Source: Arthrobacter sp.
Lineage (GTDB): Bacteria; Actinomycetota; Actinomycetes; Actinomycetales; Micrococcaceae
Direction: 5' to 3'
NCBI GenBank assembly: GCA_026393275.1
Contig: JAPLAM010000040.1
Span: 1-64,000, forward strand
DNA: 64,000 bases
The translations under genes and the position numbers were made by a program. This document shows positions 1 through 12,047 of this stretch, in pieces. Position 1 is the first letter of the stretch. Every line of letters begins with the position of its first letter. Below the pieces are notes generated by a model. The model worked only from the letters and a program-made list of their open reading frames with translations, made no database searches and was not told where the DNA came from.

Positions 1-210
1 AGCTACATTGTTGGCGGAATCATCGTCTGGAGTTTGATAGGGTGGGGTCTGGATAATCTGTGGGGAACCCGCTGGATTGTGCTCGCAGGCGCCCTGCTTG
101 GAGCCGCGGGAGGGTTCTATCTTTCTCATATGCACGGCCTCACCAGTCAACAGATTTCGACTGGCGAAGACGGCGCTGCAGGTGGCCCGTCCAAGGACGC
201 GGAACAGTAA
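1..210 (+). CDS. AtpZ/AtpI-like membrane protein, 3' end only
   Basis: The reading frame is open from base 1 and ends at TAA 208-210, so the N-terminus lies outside the window. The 69 visible residues contain two hydrophobic stretches with a short WGTRW-type turn and a hydrophilic acidic tail. This is the layout of the small AtpZ/AtpI (ATP synthase protein I) family, two-helix proteins associated with assembly or ion supply of the Fo sector. The position directly before atpB supports this. The 91-base gap to atpB holds no other convincing gene. Confidence 0.7.
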   Translation, partial: SYIVGGIIVWSLIGWGLDNLWGTRWIVLAGALLGAAGGFYLSHMHGLTSQQISTGEDGAAGGPSKDAEQ

Positions 211-301
211 TGCCAAAAAATTTCACAGGGGGAATGACTGGCAGGAATGCCGCCGCTCCCCGCCCAACGCCCAATGATGGACACTGCAGAGAGGAAACGC
301 G

Positions 302-1102
302 TTGATCGCGCTTGCGCTCCCGGCCCAAGATTCAGGAGAGTTCACTCCTCCTGGAATTGAACAATTGCACCTGCCGGCTATTCTGCCCTGGGGTGCGGCC
401 GAAGGATTCTCCAAGCAGATGCTGCTGGTAATCCTCTCGGTCGTCATTATCGCCACCTTCTTCGTGATTGCTGCGCGTAAGCAGCAGCTCGTTCCCGGCA
501 AGCTGCAGTACGCCGGCGAGGCCGCCTACGGCTTCGTCCGCAACGGCATCGCCAAGGACATCATCGGCGGCAAAGACTTCATCAAGTACGTCCCGCTGCT
601 GTTCAGCCTGTTCTTCTTCATCCTGGTGAACAACATCTACGGCGCCATCCCGGTCATCCAGCTCCCGAGCTTCTCGCACGTCGGCGGCGCCTATGTGCTC
701 GCCGGCATCGTTTACGTGACCTGGATCGTCATCGGCATCAAGAAGAACGGCCTGAAGTACTTCAAGCTGGCCACCGTGCCGAGCGGCGTGCCGATCTACA
801 TCCTCCCGATCGTGATTCCGATCGAGATCATCTCCAACTTCCTGGTCCGGCCCGTGACGCACAGCCTCCGTCTGTTCGCCACCATGCTGGCCGGCCACCT
901 GATCGTGATGATCGCCGGTTCCGGCATCGAGTTCCTCGTCATGCAGGAGAACGTCCTGCTGAAGGGCGCCTCGGTGCTGGTCCTGGCTGGCTCGCTGGCG
1001 ATGTACATGCTGGAGGCGCTGATCATGGCGCTGCAGGCCTACGTCTTCACGCTGCTGACCGCGATCTACATCGAAGGCGCACTCCACGCCGACAGCCACT
1101 AA
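302..1102 (+). CDS. atpB: ATP synthase Fo subunit a
   Basis: This 266-residue integral membrane protein forms the stationary proton half-channels facing the c-ring. Five to six hydrophobic helices are visible. The essential arginine is R190, in the conserved SLRLFATMLAGHL motif of the penultimate helix. I use a TTG start: a purine-rich AGAGAGG sits about 8 nt upstream, and the two ATG codons at 274 and 277 are out of frame. The length is normal for the family. It is the first complete gene of the atpBEFHAGDC operon. Confidence 0.97.
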   Translation: MIALALPAQDSGEFTPPGIEQLHLPAILPWGAAEGFSKQMLLVILSVVIIATFFVIAARKQQLVPGKLQYAGEAAYGFVRNGIAKDIIGGKDFIKYVPLLFSLFFFILVNNIYGAIPVIQLPSFSHVGGAYVLAGIVYVTWIVIGIKKNGLKYFKLATVPSGVPIYILPIVIPIEIISNFLVRPVTHSLRLFATMLAGHLIVMIAGSGIEFLVMQENVLLKGASVLVLAGSLAMYMLEALIMALQAYVFTLLTAIYIEGALHADSH

Positions 1103-1179
1103 GGCACCCACAAACTTCCCCTTGGGGATGAAGCAACCCAAACAACCTGCCACCTGGATGGCATCTTGAAAGGAAAACC

Positions 1180-1398
1180 ATGAACGGCTCCATCAACGGC
1201 TCCCTCAACCTCATCGGCTACGGCCTCTCCGCTATCGGCGGTGGTATCGGTGTGGGTCTGGTGTTCGCTGCTTACATCAACGGCGTGGCACGTCAGCCGG
1301 AAGCCCAGCGCGTCCTGCAGCCGATCGCATTCCTCGGCCTTGCGCTGACTGAAGCCCTCGCCATCCTCGGCCTGGTCTTCGCGTTCGTTCTCAAGTAA
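1180..1398 (+). CDS. atpE: ATP synthase Fo subunit c
   Basis: This 72-residue proteolipid forms the rotating c-ring. Two transmembrane helices flank the polar loop ARQPE, and helix 1 carries the glycine-rich stretch needed for tight packing. The proton-binding carboxylate is E58 in helix 2 ([10 protein letters not shown]). A purine-rich GAAAGGAAAACC precedes the ATG. In mycobacteria this subunit is the target of diarylquinolines; I make no prediction of sensitivity here. Confidence 0.98.
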   Translation: MNGSINGSLNLIGYGLSAIGGGIGVGLVFAAYINGVARQPEAQRVLQPIAFLGLALTEALAILGLVFAFVLK

Positions 1399-1448
1399 AC
1401 CTTCAGAACCCAGCGAACATCCAGAACCGAGTAGATAAGGACGGGTGA

Positions 1449-2002
<554 letters not shown>

Positions 2003-2003
<1 letters not shown>

Positions 2004-2830
2004 TGGCAGGTGTATCGAGCGAATCGCTGACCGCGGCACTCGTCGCGTTGGAGGCCAAGCTTCGCAACGCGTCGCTGCAGTTGGCTACGGAACTCTTCGG
2101 AATCCTGGGAACGGTGGACAGCTCGGCTGGCTTGCGCCGTGCACTGACTGACCCGTCCCGCAGCGGTGACGAAAAGTCGGCGCTGGTCAAGCAGCTTTTC
2201 AGCGGAAAAGTTTCCGCTGAAGCTGTGGAGATTGCGAGCGGGCTGGCCAGCTCACGCTGGGCGTCGGCACGTGACATCGGCGATGCACTCGAGACTCTTG
2301 CCGCTTCGGTGGTAATTGCCGTTGCTGAAAACAAGTCGGCAGTCTCTGCCTCGGGCATCACCGGCCTGGAAGCGCTGGAGAACGATTTGTTCTCCTTCAA
2401 CCAGGCCGTCGATTCCAGCCACGAGGTTCAGCGAGCCCTGTCCGAGCCGCAGGCGAGCCAGGCCGCCAAGGTGGCCCTCGCCGACAAGCTCGTGCCCAGC
2501 GCCAGCGCGGAAGCGAAGGTCCTCATTGGACAAGCAGTTTCGCAGCCCCGCGGGCTCAAGGTCACCAAGCTGGTCAGCCGTTTTGCCGAGCTTGCAGCCA
2601 AGCGCCAGCAGCGCTGGATTGCTACGGTGAGCGTCACGCGCCCGCTGACGGAGGCCCAGGCCAGCCGTCTGCAGACAGGGCTCAACGCCCTGTACGGCCG
2701 CGAGCTCAAGATCAACATGAATGTTGATCCGGCTCTGATCGGTGGCATCCGGATCCAGATTGGCGACGAAGTGGTTGACGCTTCGGTCCTCGCCCGCCTG
2801 GGCCAGCTCCAGCGTCAGCTTGTTAGCTAG
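2003..2830 (+). CDS. atpH: ATP synthase F1 subunit delta
   Basis: This 275-residue soluble stator subunit links F1 to the b-subunit stalk. It is longer than the roughly 180-residue E. coli delta, as is usual in actinobacteria, with an N-terminal extension before the conserved helical domain. The C-terminal third carries the typical beta-strand region (INMNVDPALIGGIRIQIGDE). The ATG is shared with the TAA of atpF. Confidence 0.96.
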
Positions 2831-2913
2831 CCGGACAAGCACAACTTACCGACAAGAAACCCCGGTCATCGTGAGCAACGATGATCACGAAAACAGGAGA
2901 GCAGGGACTGCAG

Positions 2914-4551
2914 ATGGCCGAATTGACCATCAACGCCGACGACGTCCGTAATGCGTTGAACGAGTTCGCGGCGTCCTACGAACCCGGAAACGCCGAGCGC
3001 GTAGAGGTTGGCCGTGTAACGACCGCAGGTGACGGCATCGCCCGTGTTGAGGGCCTTCCCTCGGTCATGGCGAACGAGCTGCTTCGCTTCGAAGACGGCA
3101 CGCTGGGCCTGGCCCAGAACCTCGACGTCCGCGAAATCGGTGTCATCGTCCTCGGTGACTTCACCGGCATCGAAGAAGGCCAGGAAGTGCACCGCACCGG
3201 ACAGGTTCTGTCCGTTCCGGTAGGCGACGCCTTCCTCGGCCGCGTGGTTGACCCGCTGGGCCAGCCCATCGACGACCTCGGCGAAATCAAGGCCGAGACC
3301 ACCCGTGCCCTGGAACTCCAGGCGCCCGGCGTGACCCAGCGCAAGTCGGTCCACGAACCGATGCAGACCGGACTCAAGGCGATCGACGCCATGATCCCGA
3401 TCGGCCGCGGCCAGCGCCAGCTGATCATTGGTGACCGCCAGACCGGCAAGTCGGCCATCGCCATCGACACGATCATCAACCAGAAGGCCAACTGGGCTTC
3501 CGGCGACGTGAAGAAGCAGGTTCGCTGCATCTACGTCGCCATCGGCCAGAAGGCGTCCACGATCGCGGCTGTCCGCCAGACGCTCGAGGACAACGGCGCC
3601 CTGGAATACACGACCATCGTGGCTTCCCCCGCGTCCGACCCCGCTGGCTTCAAGTACCTGGCACCGTACGCCGGCTCGGCCATCGGCCAGCACTGGATGT
3701 ACGGCGGCAAGCACGTCCTCATCGTTTTCGATGACCTCTCCAAACAGGCCGAGGCCTACCGTGCCGTGTCGCTGCTGCTGCGCCGCCCGCCGGGACGCGA
3801 AGCCTACCCGGGCGACGTCTTCTACTTGCACTCCCGTCTGCTTGAGCGTTGTGCCAAGCTTTCCGACGAGCTGGGCGCAGGCTCGATGACCGGCCTCCCG
3901 CTGATCGAGACCAAGGCGAACGACGTGTCCGCCTACATCCCGACCAACGTCATCTCCATCACCGACGGCCAGATCTTCCTGCAGTCGGACCTCTTCAACG
4001 CCAACCAGCGTCCCGCAGTCGACGTCGGCGTGTCCGTCTCCCGTGTTGGTGGCGCCGCGCAGGTCAAGTCGATGAAGAAGGTCTCCGGCACCTTGAAGCT
4101 GGAACTGGCCCAGTACCGCGACATGCAGGCCTTCGCTATGTTCGCGTCGGACCTCGACGCCGCATCGCGCCAGCAGCTGACCCGTGGCGCCCGCCTGATG
4201 GAACTGCTCAAGCAGGGCCAGTACTCGCCGTTCCCGGTCGAGGACCAGGTCGTCTCCATCTGGGCCGGCACCAACGGCTACCTCGACGAGGTACCGGTTG
4301 AGGACATCAACCGCTTCGAGACCGAGTTCCTGGAGCACCTCAGGCACAAGTCCTCGATCCTGACGACGCTGGCGCAGACCAACGTCATGGACGATGACAC
4401 GGCCGAGGCGCTGAAGACCGCGATTGTGGACTTCAAGAAGGGCTTCTTCGGCGAGGGCGACAGCTACCTGGTCGGCGCGGGTCACGAGGAGCACGCCGCG
4501 ATCGGCGAGGACCAGGTCGATCAGGAAAAAATCGTCAAGCAGAAGCGCTAG
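2914..4551 (+). CDS. atpA: ATP synthase F1 subunit alpha
   Basis: This 545-residue non-catalytic nucleotide-binding subunit alternates with beta in the F1 head. The order is an N-terminal beta-barrel, the Walker A loop GDRQTGKS at residues 173-180 (K179), then the C-terminal helical bundle. I take the start at 2914 (MAEL...), preceded by GCAGGGA at suitable spacing. An in-frame ATG at 2881 would add 11 unconserved residues and has no clear ribosome-binding site. The acidic/basic C-terminal tail is usual for actinobacterial AtpA. Confidence 0.97.
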   Translation: MAELTINADDVRNALNEFAASYEPGNAERVEVGRVTTAGDGIARVEGLPSVMANELLRFEDGTLGLAQNLDVREIGVIVLGDFTGIEEGQEVHRTGQVLSVPVGDAFLGRVVDPLGQPIDDLGEIKAETTRALELQAPGVTQRKSVHEPMQTGLKAIDAMIPIGRGQRQLIIGDRQTGKSAIAIDTIINQKANWASGDVKKQVRCIYVAIGQKASTIAAVRQTLEDNGALEYTTIVASPASDPAGFKYLAPYAGSAIGQHWMYGGKHVLIVFDDLSKQAEAYRAVSLLLRRPPGREAYPGDVFYLHSRLLERCAKLSDELGAGSMTGLPLIETKANDVSAYIPTNVISITDGQIFLQSDLFNANQRPAVDVGVSVSRVGGAAQVKSMKKVSGTLKLELAQYRDMQAFAMFASDLDAASRQQLTRGARLMELLKQGQYSPFPVEDQVVSIWAGTNGYLDEVPVEDINRFETEFLEHLRHKSSILTTLAQTNVMDDDTAEALKTAIVDFKKGFFGEGDSYLVGAGHEEHAAIGEDQVDQEKIVKQKR

Positions 4552-4558
4552 TTTCGCT

Positions 4559-4601
4559 GGCCGGGACTGCCGGACCCCCTCGGGTTCCGGCAGTCCCGGC
4601 C
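4559..4601 (+). promoter_or_regulatory. 16-bp perfect hairpin between atpA and atpG
   Basis: Bases 4559-4574 and 4586-4601 are perfectly complementary with an 11-nt loop. The stem is GC-rich and no U-tract follows, so it is not a classical intrinsic terminator. It ends about 12 nt before the AGGAAAGG ribosome-binding site of atpG. It could stabilise a processed 3' end, tune subunit stoichiometry, or cause partial attenuation; the role is inference. Confidence 0.75.
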
Positions 4602-4626
4602 ACCGGGATCTTAGGAAAGGATAAGT

Positions 4627-7057
<2,431 letters not shown>

Positions 7058-7058
7058 T

Positions 7059-7343
7059 ATGGCTGAGCTTGAGGTTGAGATTGTCGCAGCTGACCACTTC
7101 GTGTGGTCCGGAGCGGCCAAGATGGTCAAGGCCCGCACCAGCGATGGTGAAATCGGAATCCTGCCCGGCCACTCGCCCCTGCTGGCGATTCTGGCCGAAG
7201 GTGAACTGGCGATCGAGCCGGTGTCCGGTGACCGTATTGCTGTAGTTGTCGACGGCGGGTTCTTCTCCGTCGACAACAACAGGGTCGTCATTGTTGCTGA
7301 CAACGCCCAAATGGGCGACGCGGCTACTGCGGGGATCCGCTAG
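7059..7343 (+). CDS. atpC: ATP synthase F1 subunit epsilon
   Basis: This 94-residue subunit consists mainly of the N-terminal beta-sandwich (EIGILPGHSPLLAIL is the signature) and lacks most of the C-terminal helical hairpin found in E. coli epsilon (about 138 residues). Short epsilon subunits are usual in actinobacteria, so ATP hydrolysis must be restrained by other means than the long epsilon arm. It closes the operon, one base after atpD. Confidence 0.96.
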   Translation: MAELEVEIVAADHFVWSGAAKMVKARTSDGEIGILPGHSPLLAILAEGELAIEPVSGDRIAVVVDGGFFSVDNNRVVIVADNAQMGDAATAGIR

Positions 7344-7353
7344 CCCTACCTTG

Positions 7354-7785
7354 ATGAACGTTACTGGTTTTCCGTTCATCGCCCTGGCAACCGTGTTTGC
7401 GTTGCTGGTCTTTACACTGTGCCTTTCCGGGGTGCGCCGCTTCAATCTGCGGCGCGCCCTGGGCACTGTGGACGCCTCCATCTGCGTGGCTGGAAACAGC
7501 TGGCAGATGGGGGTTTGTCGTTATCAGGACCATGACCTTGAGTGGTTCCGGCTCGCGTCGCTGAGCGTGCGGCCGAAGCACACCTTCCGCCGCAGTTCGC
7601 TTGAGCTGATCGGCCGCCGTCACCCCACCGAAGCCGAACTGGTCAGGGTGCAGCCCGAGACCGTGATCGTCGAGCTGCGCTATGAGGGCCAGGACATCCT
7701 GCTTGCCATGCGGTTCGACGCCTACACCGGCCTCTCCTCCTGGCTCGAGGCCGGCCCGGTCATCGGCGTCGGCACCTGGCGCTAG
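7354..7785 (+). CDS. DUF2550 membrane-anchored protein
   Basis: This 143-residue protein has one N-terminal membrane helix (FPFIALATVFALLVFTLCL) and a basic, mostly beta-type domain with conserved YEG and SSWLEAGP motifs. The family is actinobacterial and regularly follows atpC (Rv1312 in M. tuberculosis, by gene order). Its function is unknown to me. It starts 10 nt after the atpC stop and is probably co-transcribed with the ATP synthase genes. ATG 7354 is chosen; TTG 7351 is adjacent. Confidence 0.85.
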   Translation: MNVTGFPFIALATVFALLVFTLCLSGVRRFNLRRALGTVDASICVAGNSWQMGVCRYQDHDLEWFRLASLSVRPKHTFRRSSLELIGRRHPTEAELVRVQPETVIVELRYEGQDILLAMRFDAYTGLSSWLEAGPVIGVGTWR

Positions 7786-7790
7786 CCCCG

Positions 7791-9161
7791 GTGGACTTCA
7801 TCGAGGACATCCGGCTCGTCGACGGTCCGGTGGTATGGGTCGCTTGGGCCGCCGGCATGGCCGGCTTGGCTTACCTGCTGTGGCAGAGCGGGCGGCGCCA
7901 TTCGATCAGCGCCTCCGCGGTGGTGGTCGCCGCGGCACTCATGCTCTCGGCAGCCCTCGTGGCGGGCTTCCACCTGGTGTTGATCTACGTCCTCGCCGTC
8001 TTCCCCGAAGAGCTTCCCTGGGAAACCCTCGTCTGGAGCGTTCCGGCCGTCGCGGCGCTGCTGCTGTGGTTGCTTCGGCTGCACGGCATCTGGGGACGCA
8101 AACCCTTTCTCGCGAGCATCCCGCGACCCATCCGGCCGGTCGTCCACCGCCTGCGCTCGACCGCCGTGGCGTGCGGCGCGCTGGTGGGCGTCGTGGCGCT
8201 TTCGGCGGTGCAGGTGAATGCCTATTTCGGGCTGAACCATACCGTGAGCGACGTGACAGGGACAGCCGTCGCGCGGATCCCGGTCCTTGAGGACGCATTC
8301 AAACGCCAGCCGGGGGAGAGCTCCCCGGTCAGCCTGTCCGCCTGGCTGCAGCCGGCAGGCCTGCCGCCGGACGGGACCATCCGGAAGGCCACCATCCCCG
8401 GTACGGTGTCCGGTTTCCGCAGCCGGGACGCCTACATCTATCTTCCGCCGGCCTACCAGGGTTCGCCGCGGCCGGCCCTTCCGGTGCTGGTGCTTTTCTC
8501 CGGCCAGCCGGGGACCCCCGCGGACTGGCTCACCGGGGGCGCCCTGCGGAGCCGGATGGACCGCTTCGCGTCCGGCCACGGCGGCATCTCGCCGGTGGTG
8601 GTTGTGGTCGATCCCAACGGCACTCCCACCGGCAACACGTTGTGCATGGACAGCCGCATCGCGAGGGCCGACACCTTCCTGGCCCAGGACGTGCCGGCCT
8701 GGATCCGCGGCACGCTCGACGTCGACCCCGATCCGCAGCAATGGGCCGCCGGCGGCTTCTCCTTCGGCGCCACCTGCGCCATGCAGATGGTGACCCGGCA
8801 CCCAGACGTGTACAGCGCGGCGCTGGCGTTTTCCAGCGAAAAGGAGCCGGCTATCGCCAAGGAGCGGCACAAGACGATTGACGCATCCTTCGCCGGCGAC
8901 ACCGCAGCTTTCGAGCAGCTGACGCCGCTGCGCTTAATGCAGGATCGTCGCTTCGACGGCAAGGCCATCTACTTCGGTGCCGGCGAGCGGGACCCGGAAT
9001 TTGTGGAGTACATGGCGCTGCTGTCCGGGGCGGCCCGGGCTGCCGGTTTCACCGTGGAAACCCACCGGATCGCCAACGCCGGCCACTCCTGGGAGACCGC
9101 GTCCCGGGGCCTGCCGGGCGGCCTGGACTTTCTCGCGGCACGCTGGGGGATCAAGCCATGA
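7791..9161 (+). CDS. Membrane-anchored alpha/beta hydrolase (esterase family)
   Basis: This 456-residue protein has about four N-terminal membrane helices (to about residue 145) followed by a secreted-side esterase domain of the esterase-D/antigen 85 type. The putative triad is S324 in GFSFG, D401 in GERDPEF and H432 in NAGHSWE. The start is GTG, 5 nt after the DUF2550 stop. The stop overlaps the next gene (ATGA), a DUF2156 aminoacyl-lipid synthase-like protein, so the two are translationally coupled. Inference: it could hydrolyse aminoacylated or other membrane lipids made by its partner. Mycolyltransferase activity is unlikely, because this group of organisms does not make mycolates. Confidence 0.85.
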   Translation: MDFIEDIRLVDGPVVWVAWAAGMAGLAYLLWQSGRRHSISASAVVVAAALMLSAALVAGFHLVLIYVLAVFPEELPWETLVWSVPAVAALLLWLLRLHGIWGRKPFLASIPRPIRPVVHRLRSTAVACGALVGVVALSAVQVNAYFGLNHTVSDVTGTAVARIPVLEDAFKRQPGESSPVSLSAWLQPAGLPPDGTIRKATIPGTVSGFRSRDAYIYLPPAYQGSPRPALPVLVLFSGQPGTPADWLTGGALRSRMDRFASGHGGISPVVVVVDPNGTPTGNTLCMDSRIARADTFLAQDVPAWIRGTLDVDPDPQQWAAGGFSFGATCAMQMVTRHPDVYSAALAFSSEKEPAIAKERHKTIDASFAGDTAAFEQLTPLRLMQDRRFDGKAIYFGAGERDPEFVEYMALLSGAARAAGFTVETHRIANAGHSWETASRGLPGGLDFLAARWGIKP

Positions 9162-11647
9162 CGGGCGTGCGTGGTATCTGGAACCAGTTCCGGCAGCTTC
9201 CTTTCACGCTGTCCGTGCTCATAGCCTTCCTGTTCACGGCGGCGGCCACCGGAAGCTTCCTGGACGGCCCGCCCGAGTCGATGCTGGACCTGGCCTCCGT
9301 CAGCACCCAGGGACTGCAGGCCGGCCGCTGGTGGACGATGTTCACCTCGCTGTTCTTCGCCACAAACCCGCTGGCGTACCTGGCGGCGTCGCTTATGATC
9401 CTGGTCCTCCTGGGTGCCGCTGAACGGCGGCTCGGCTCACTCCGCACCGCGGCGTTCTTCTTCGCCGGCCAGTTTGGGGCCGTATCGCTGTTCCTGCTTG
9501 TTACCCAGCTTGCCCGCTTCGCCGGCGACGGCTGGCTGGGCCTGATGGTGGATGCCCCACTGATTGGACCGTACGCGGCCATCCTTGCGTCGGTGCTGGC
9601 GGCTTGCGGCCTGTTGCCCACGCTCTGGCAGCGGCGGCTGCGGACGGCCGTGGTGTCCGTGGCCCTGCTGCTGGTGCTCTATGTGGGCCACCCGGAAACC
9701 GTTGTGGGCCTGGCCGGCGCCCTGGTCGGGCTGGTAGCGGGCTGGTGGCTGCAGGGGGACACGGGAACCCTGCACCGGCACCGCTCCACCGGGCGGGAAA
9801 CCCGCAACTTGCTGGCACTGACCGTCGCGATCTTCGCCGTCGGTCCGATCCTCACCGCTGCCGTGCGGACTCCCACCGGGCCGCTGGCGCTGCTGCGCGA
9901 CGTCGTACTGAATCCGCTGCCCACGCTGAACCAGCTGGAGCAGAACTGCGGCGGCACCGTTGACGTGAGCTGCCTGGAAGCCGGCCGCTTGGGCTTCGCC
10001 GGCCCCCTGGGTCTGGCACTGGCCGTGGTTCCGGTCGTGCTGCTGCTGATTTGTGCCGACGGCATGCGGCACGGACGGCAGCTGGCGCTGCGCATTGCCG
10101 TCCTGGTCCAGCTGGCGGTCACCGCCCTGGCCTCCGTCTATCTGGCGCTGTTTGCCAGGATTCCGCACTACCCCAACCGGCCGCACACAGCGCTGATGGG
10201 ATCCGGCTTTGTCCACGTCCTGCCCCTGGTGGCCGTCCCGCTGGCCCTCGTGCTGCTGCTGTTGGCCAACCGGCGCCTGTTCCGGGTGGAAACCACGCAC
10301 AAGGCCCGCCGTACCCTTGCGCTGGCCGTCGGGGGAACCTTCCTGGTGCTCTCGGGCGGCTACGCCGGGGCATGGTTTGCCGCCGGCGGCCTGGACCGCG
10401 ACGGCGGCTGGCTGGGCCTTGCCGCGGAACTGGCCCGCCAGTACCTGCCCCTGCCGATTCCCGGCGCCTACAACCGGGTCTTCGAGCACCGCAACCCCGT
10501 CGAGTCCTTCCTGTTCGCCTACTCGGGGATTGCCTTCTGGGTGGTGGCGCTGGCCGGTGTGTGGCTCGTCCTGCTGCGCCGGTCCCACGGCACCGATGCC
10601 GGAACCGGGGACCGGGACGTGGCGCGCCGCTTGGTCCGGCAGGGCGGCGACACCCTGTCCTGGATGGCGCTCTGGGAGCCGAACAAATACTGGTTCAGTC
10701 CATGGCAGCTGGGTGCCGTCGCGTATCAGCAGCACGGCAACGTGGCGTTGACGCTGGCCGGCCCGCTCGGCCCGGCGGAGCGGCACGAGGAGACGGCGGC
10801 GCAATTCCTGGACTATTGCGCCGAGCACGCCCTCATCCCCTGCTTCTATTCCTGCACCGACCAGCTGTGGCCCATGCTCCAGGCGCGCGGCTACCGCCGG
10901 CTGGCCGTGGCGCAGGAAACCCGGCTCGGCCTCCGCGAGCTCACGTTCAAGGGCAAGGAATGGCAAAACGTGCGCACCGCGTTGAACCGCGCCGCCAAGA
11001 CCGGAGTGCACGCGGTCTGGGGCCGCTACGCCGATTTGTCGCCCTCGCTGAGAGCACAGCTGAGTGAAGTGTCCGAAGAATGGGCGGCGGGTAAGTCCGT
11101 CCCGGAAATGGGGTTCACCCTGGGCGGCCTGGACGAGCTGGCGGACCGCGAGGTGCGGTGCTGTCTCGCGGTGGACGCCGACGGCCGCGTAGAGGGTGTC
11201 ACCAGCTGGCTGCCGGTGTACGACCGGGGAGCCGTGGTTAGCTGGACGCTGGACTTCATGCGCCGGCGCGCCGATGCCTTCCCAGGGGTCATGGAATTCC
11301 TGATTGCCTCCGCCGTGCTGGAGCTGCGCAATTCCGTGGAGACCATTTCGCTTTCCGGGTCGCCGCTGGCCACGGAGGAATTGCAAGAGGAATCCGGGGA
11401 GGATGCAAAGCCGGCCGAAGGGCTCGCCGGAATTCTGGACGTGGTGGCCCGAGCCCTGGAACCGGTGTACGGATTCCGCTCGCTGGCCGCGTTTAAGTCG
11501 CGGTTCAAACCCGAATACCGCACTTTGTACCTGTACTACCAGGACCCGCTACAACTGCCTGCGATTGGCCGCGCGCTGAGCCGGGCATACCTCCCCGACC
11601 TTTCGGTGCGGCAGAGCGCCCGGCTCCTGCGGACGCTCGTTAGCTAA
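9158..11647 (+). CDS. Rhomboid-like membrane region fused to DUF2156 (aminoacyl-phosphatidylglycerol synthase-like)
   Basis: This 829-residue protein begins with a six-helix rhomboid-like region (about residues 1-205), continues with further membrane helices to about residue 480, and ends with a soluble DUF2156 domain (about 490-820), the GNAT-like fold of MprF/LysX-type lipid aminoacyltransferases. The rhomboid catalytic serine motif GxSG reads G137-P-Y139-A, and the last-helix histidine is also absent, so no protease activity is expected. It overlaps the esterase gene by ATGA. The likely role is transfer of an amino acid from tRNA to phosphatidylglycerol or another lipid; substrate and amino acid cannot be read from the sequence. 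Confidence 0.85.
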   Translation: MTGVRGIWNQFRQLPFTLSVLIAFLFTAAATGSFLDGPPESMLDLASVSTQGLQAGRWWTMFTSLFFATNPLAYLAASLMILVLLGAAERRLGSLRTAAFFFAGQFGAVSLFLLVTQLARFAGDGWLGLMVDAPLIGPYAAILASVLAACGLLPTLWQRRLRTAVVSVALLLVLYVGHPETVVGLAGALVGLVAGWWLQGDTGTLHRHRSTGRETRNLLALTVAIFAVGPILTAAVRTPTGPLALLRDVVLNPLPTLNQLEQNCGGTVDVSCLEAGRLGFAGPLGLALAVVPVVLLLICADGMRHGRQLALRIAVLVQLAVTALASVYLALFARIPHYPNRPHTALMGSGFVHVLPLVAVPLALVLLLLANRRLFRVETTHKARRTLALAVGGTFLVLSGGYAGAWFAAGGLDRDGGWLGLAAELARQYLPLPIPGAYNRVFEHRNPVESFLFAYSGIAFWVVALAGVWLVLLRRSHGTDAGTGDRDVARRLVRQGGDTLSWMALWEPNKYWFSPWQLGAVAYQQHGNVALTLAGPLGPAERHEETAAQFLDYCAEHALIPCFYSCTDQLWPMLQARGYRRLAVAQETRLGLRELTFKGKEWQNVRTALNRAAKTGVHAVWGRYADLSPSLRAQLSEVSEEWAAGKSVPEMGFTLGGLDELADREVRCCLAVDADGRVEGVTSWLPVYDRGAVVSWTLDFMRRRADAFPGVMEFLIASAVLELRNSVETISLSGSPLATEELQEESGEDAKPAEGLAGILDVVARALEPVYGFRSLAAFKSRFKPEYRTLYLYYQDPLQLPAIGRALSRAYLPDLSVRQSARLLRTLVS

Positions 11648-11660
11648 GCGAATTACCGGC

Positions 11661-11712
11661 TACAATTCGGGCAATGGCCAGAGGCAATTCGGCCGGCGGC
11701 CGGAGCGGGTAA
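11661..11712 (+). other. Possible tiny transcription unit with a 12-codon leaderless ORF
   Basis: A good -10 hexamer TACAAT (11661-11666) lies 7 nt before ATG 11674, which opens a 12-codon frame ending at TAA 11710-11712. About 26 nt later comes a perfect 13-bp hairpin (11738-11769). This could be a small RNA or leaderless micropeptide gene, or the remnant of a lost gene. No protein homology can be judged at this length. Confidence 0.3.
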
Positions 11713-11731
11713 AGAGCGGTGCGCGAGCGGG

Positions 11732-11769
11732 ACAAAAAATGATCCCCGGCAACAAGGCCGGGGATCATT
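11732..11769 (-). terminator. Intrinsic terminator of the cold-shock gene
   Basis: A perfect 13-bp stem (11738-11750 with 11757-11769, loop AACAAG) is followed on the minus strand by TTTTTTGTC, the classical Rho-independent form, 42 nt after the csp stop. On the plus strand the tail is only CTTAG, so termination in that direction is less certain. Confidence 0.9.
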
Positions 11770-11811
11770 CTTAGAGCGGAGGCCGCCGGAGGCAGCCTCC
11801 GCCGGGGGAGC

Positions 11812-12015
11812 CTAGACCAGCGTGACGCCGGTGGCCTGGGGGCCCTTGGCGCCCTGGCCGATCTCGAACTGAACGCGCTGGTTCTCGTCGAGGGTCTTGA
11901 AGCCGCCGGTCTGGATCTCGGAGTTGTGAACGAAGACATCGCCGTCGGAGTCATCCGGGGTGATGAAGCCGAAGCCCTTTTCAGCGTTGAACCACTTTAC
12001 GGTTCCCTGTGCCAT
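11812..12015 (-). CDS. Cold-shock protein (CspA family)
   Basis: This 67-residue single cold-shock domain has both RNA-binding motifs: KGFGFI (RNP1) and VFVHNSEI (RNP2), with W8 and the usual aromatic surface. It binds single-stranded RNA/DNA as a chaperone that melts mRNA structure. A clear AGGAGA site precedes the ATG. The upstream leader holds three stable hairpins, consistent with post-transcriptional control typical of csp genes. The gene is monocistronic with its own terminator. Confidence 0.97.
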   Translation of the reverse strand: MAQGTVKWFNAEKGFGFITPDDSDGDVFVHNSEIQTGGFKTLDENQRVQFEIGQGAKGPQATGVTLV

Positions 12016-12047
12016 TTAATTCTCCTCATTATCGATCTTGAGAAAGT

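Noticed and set aside
332..1153. Long minus-strand frame opposite atpB
   Set aside because: It is an antisense shadow of atpB: His/Asp/Gln-rich composition typical of a reversed GC-rich gene, no family resemblance, no ribosome-binding site.
2881..2913. Upstream ATG for atpA
   Set aside because: It adds 11 non-conserved residues without a ribosome-binding site; 2914 matches the usual AtpA N-terminus.
2866..4494. 542-codon minus-strand frame opposite atpA
   Set aside because: Antisense shadow produced by high-GC codon bias; the plus strand encodes unmistakable AtpA.
9437..11386. 649-codon minus-strand frame opposite the DUF2156 gene
   Set aside because: Gln/Gly/Arg-rich shadow frame; the opposite strand has a coherent membrane protein.
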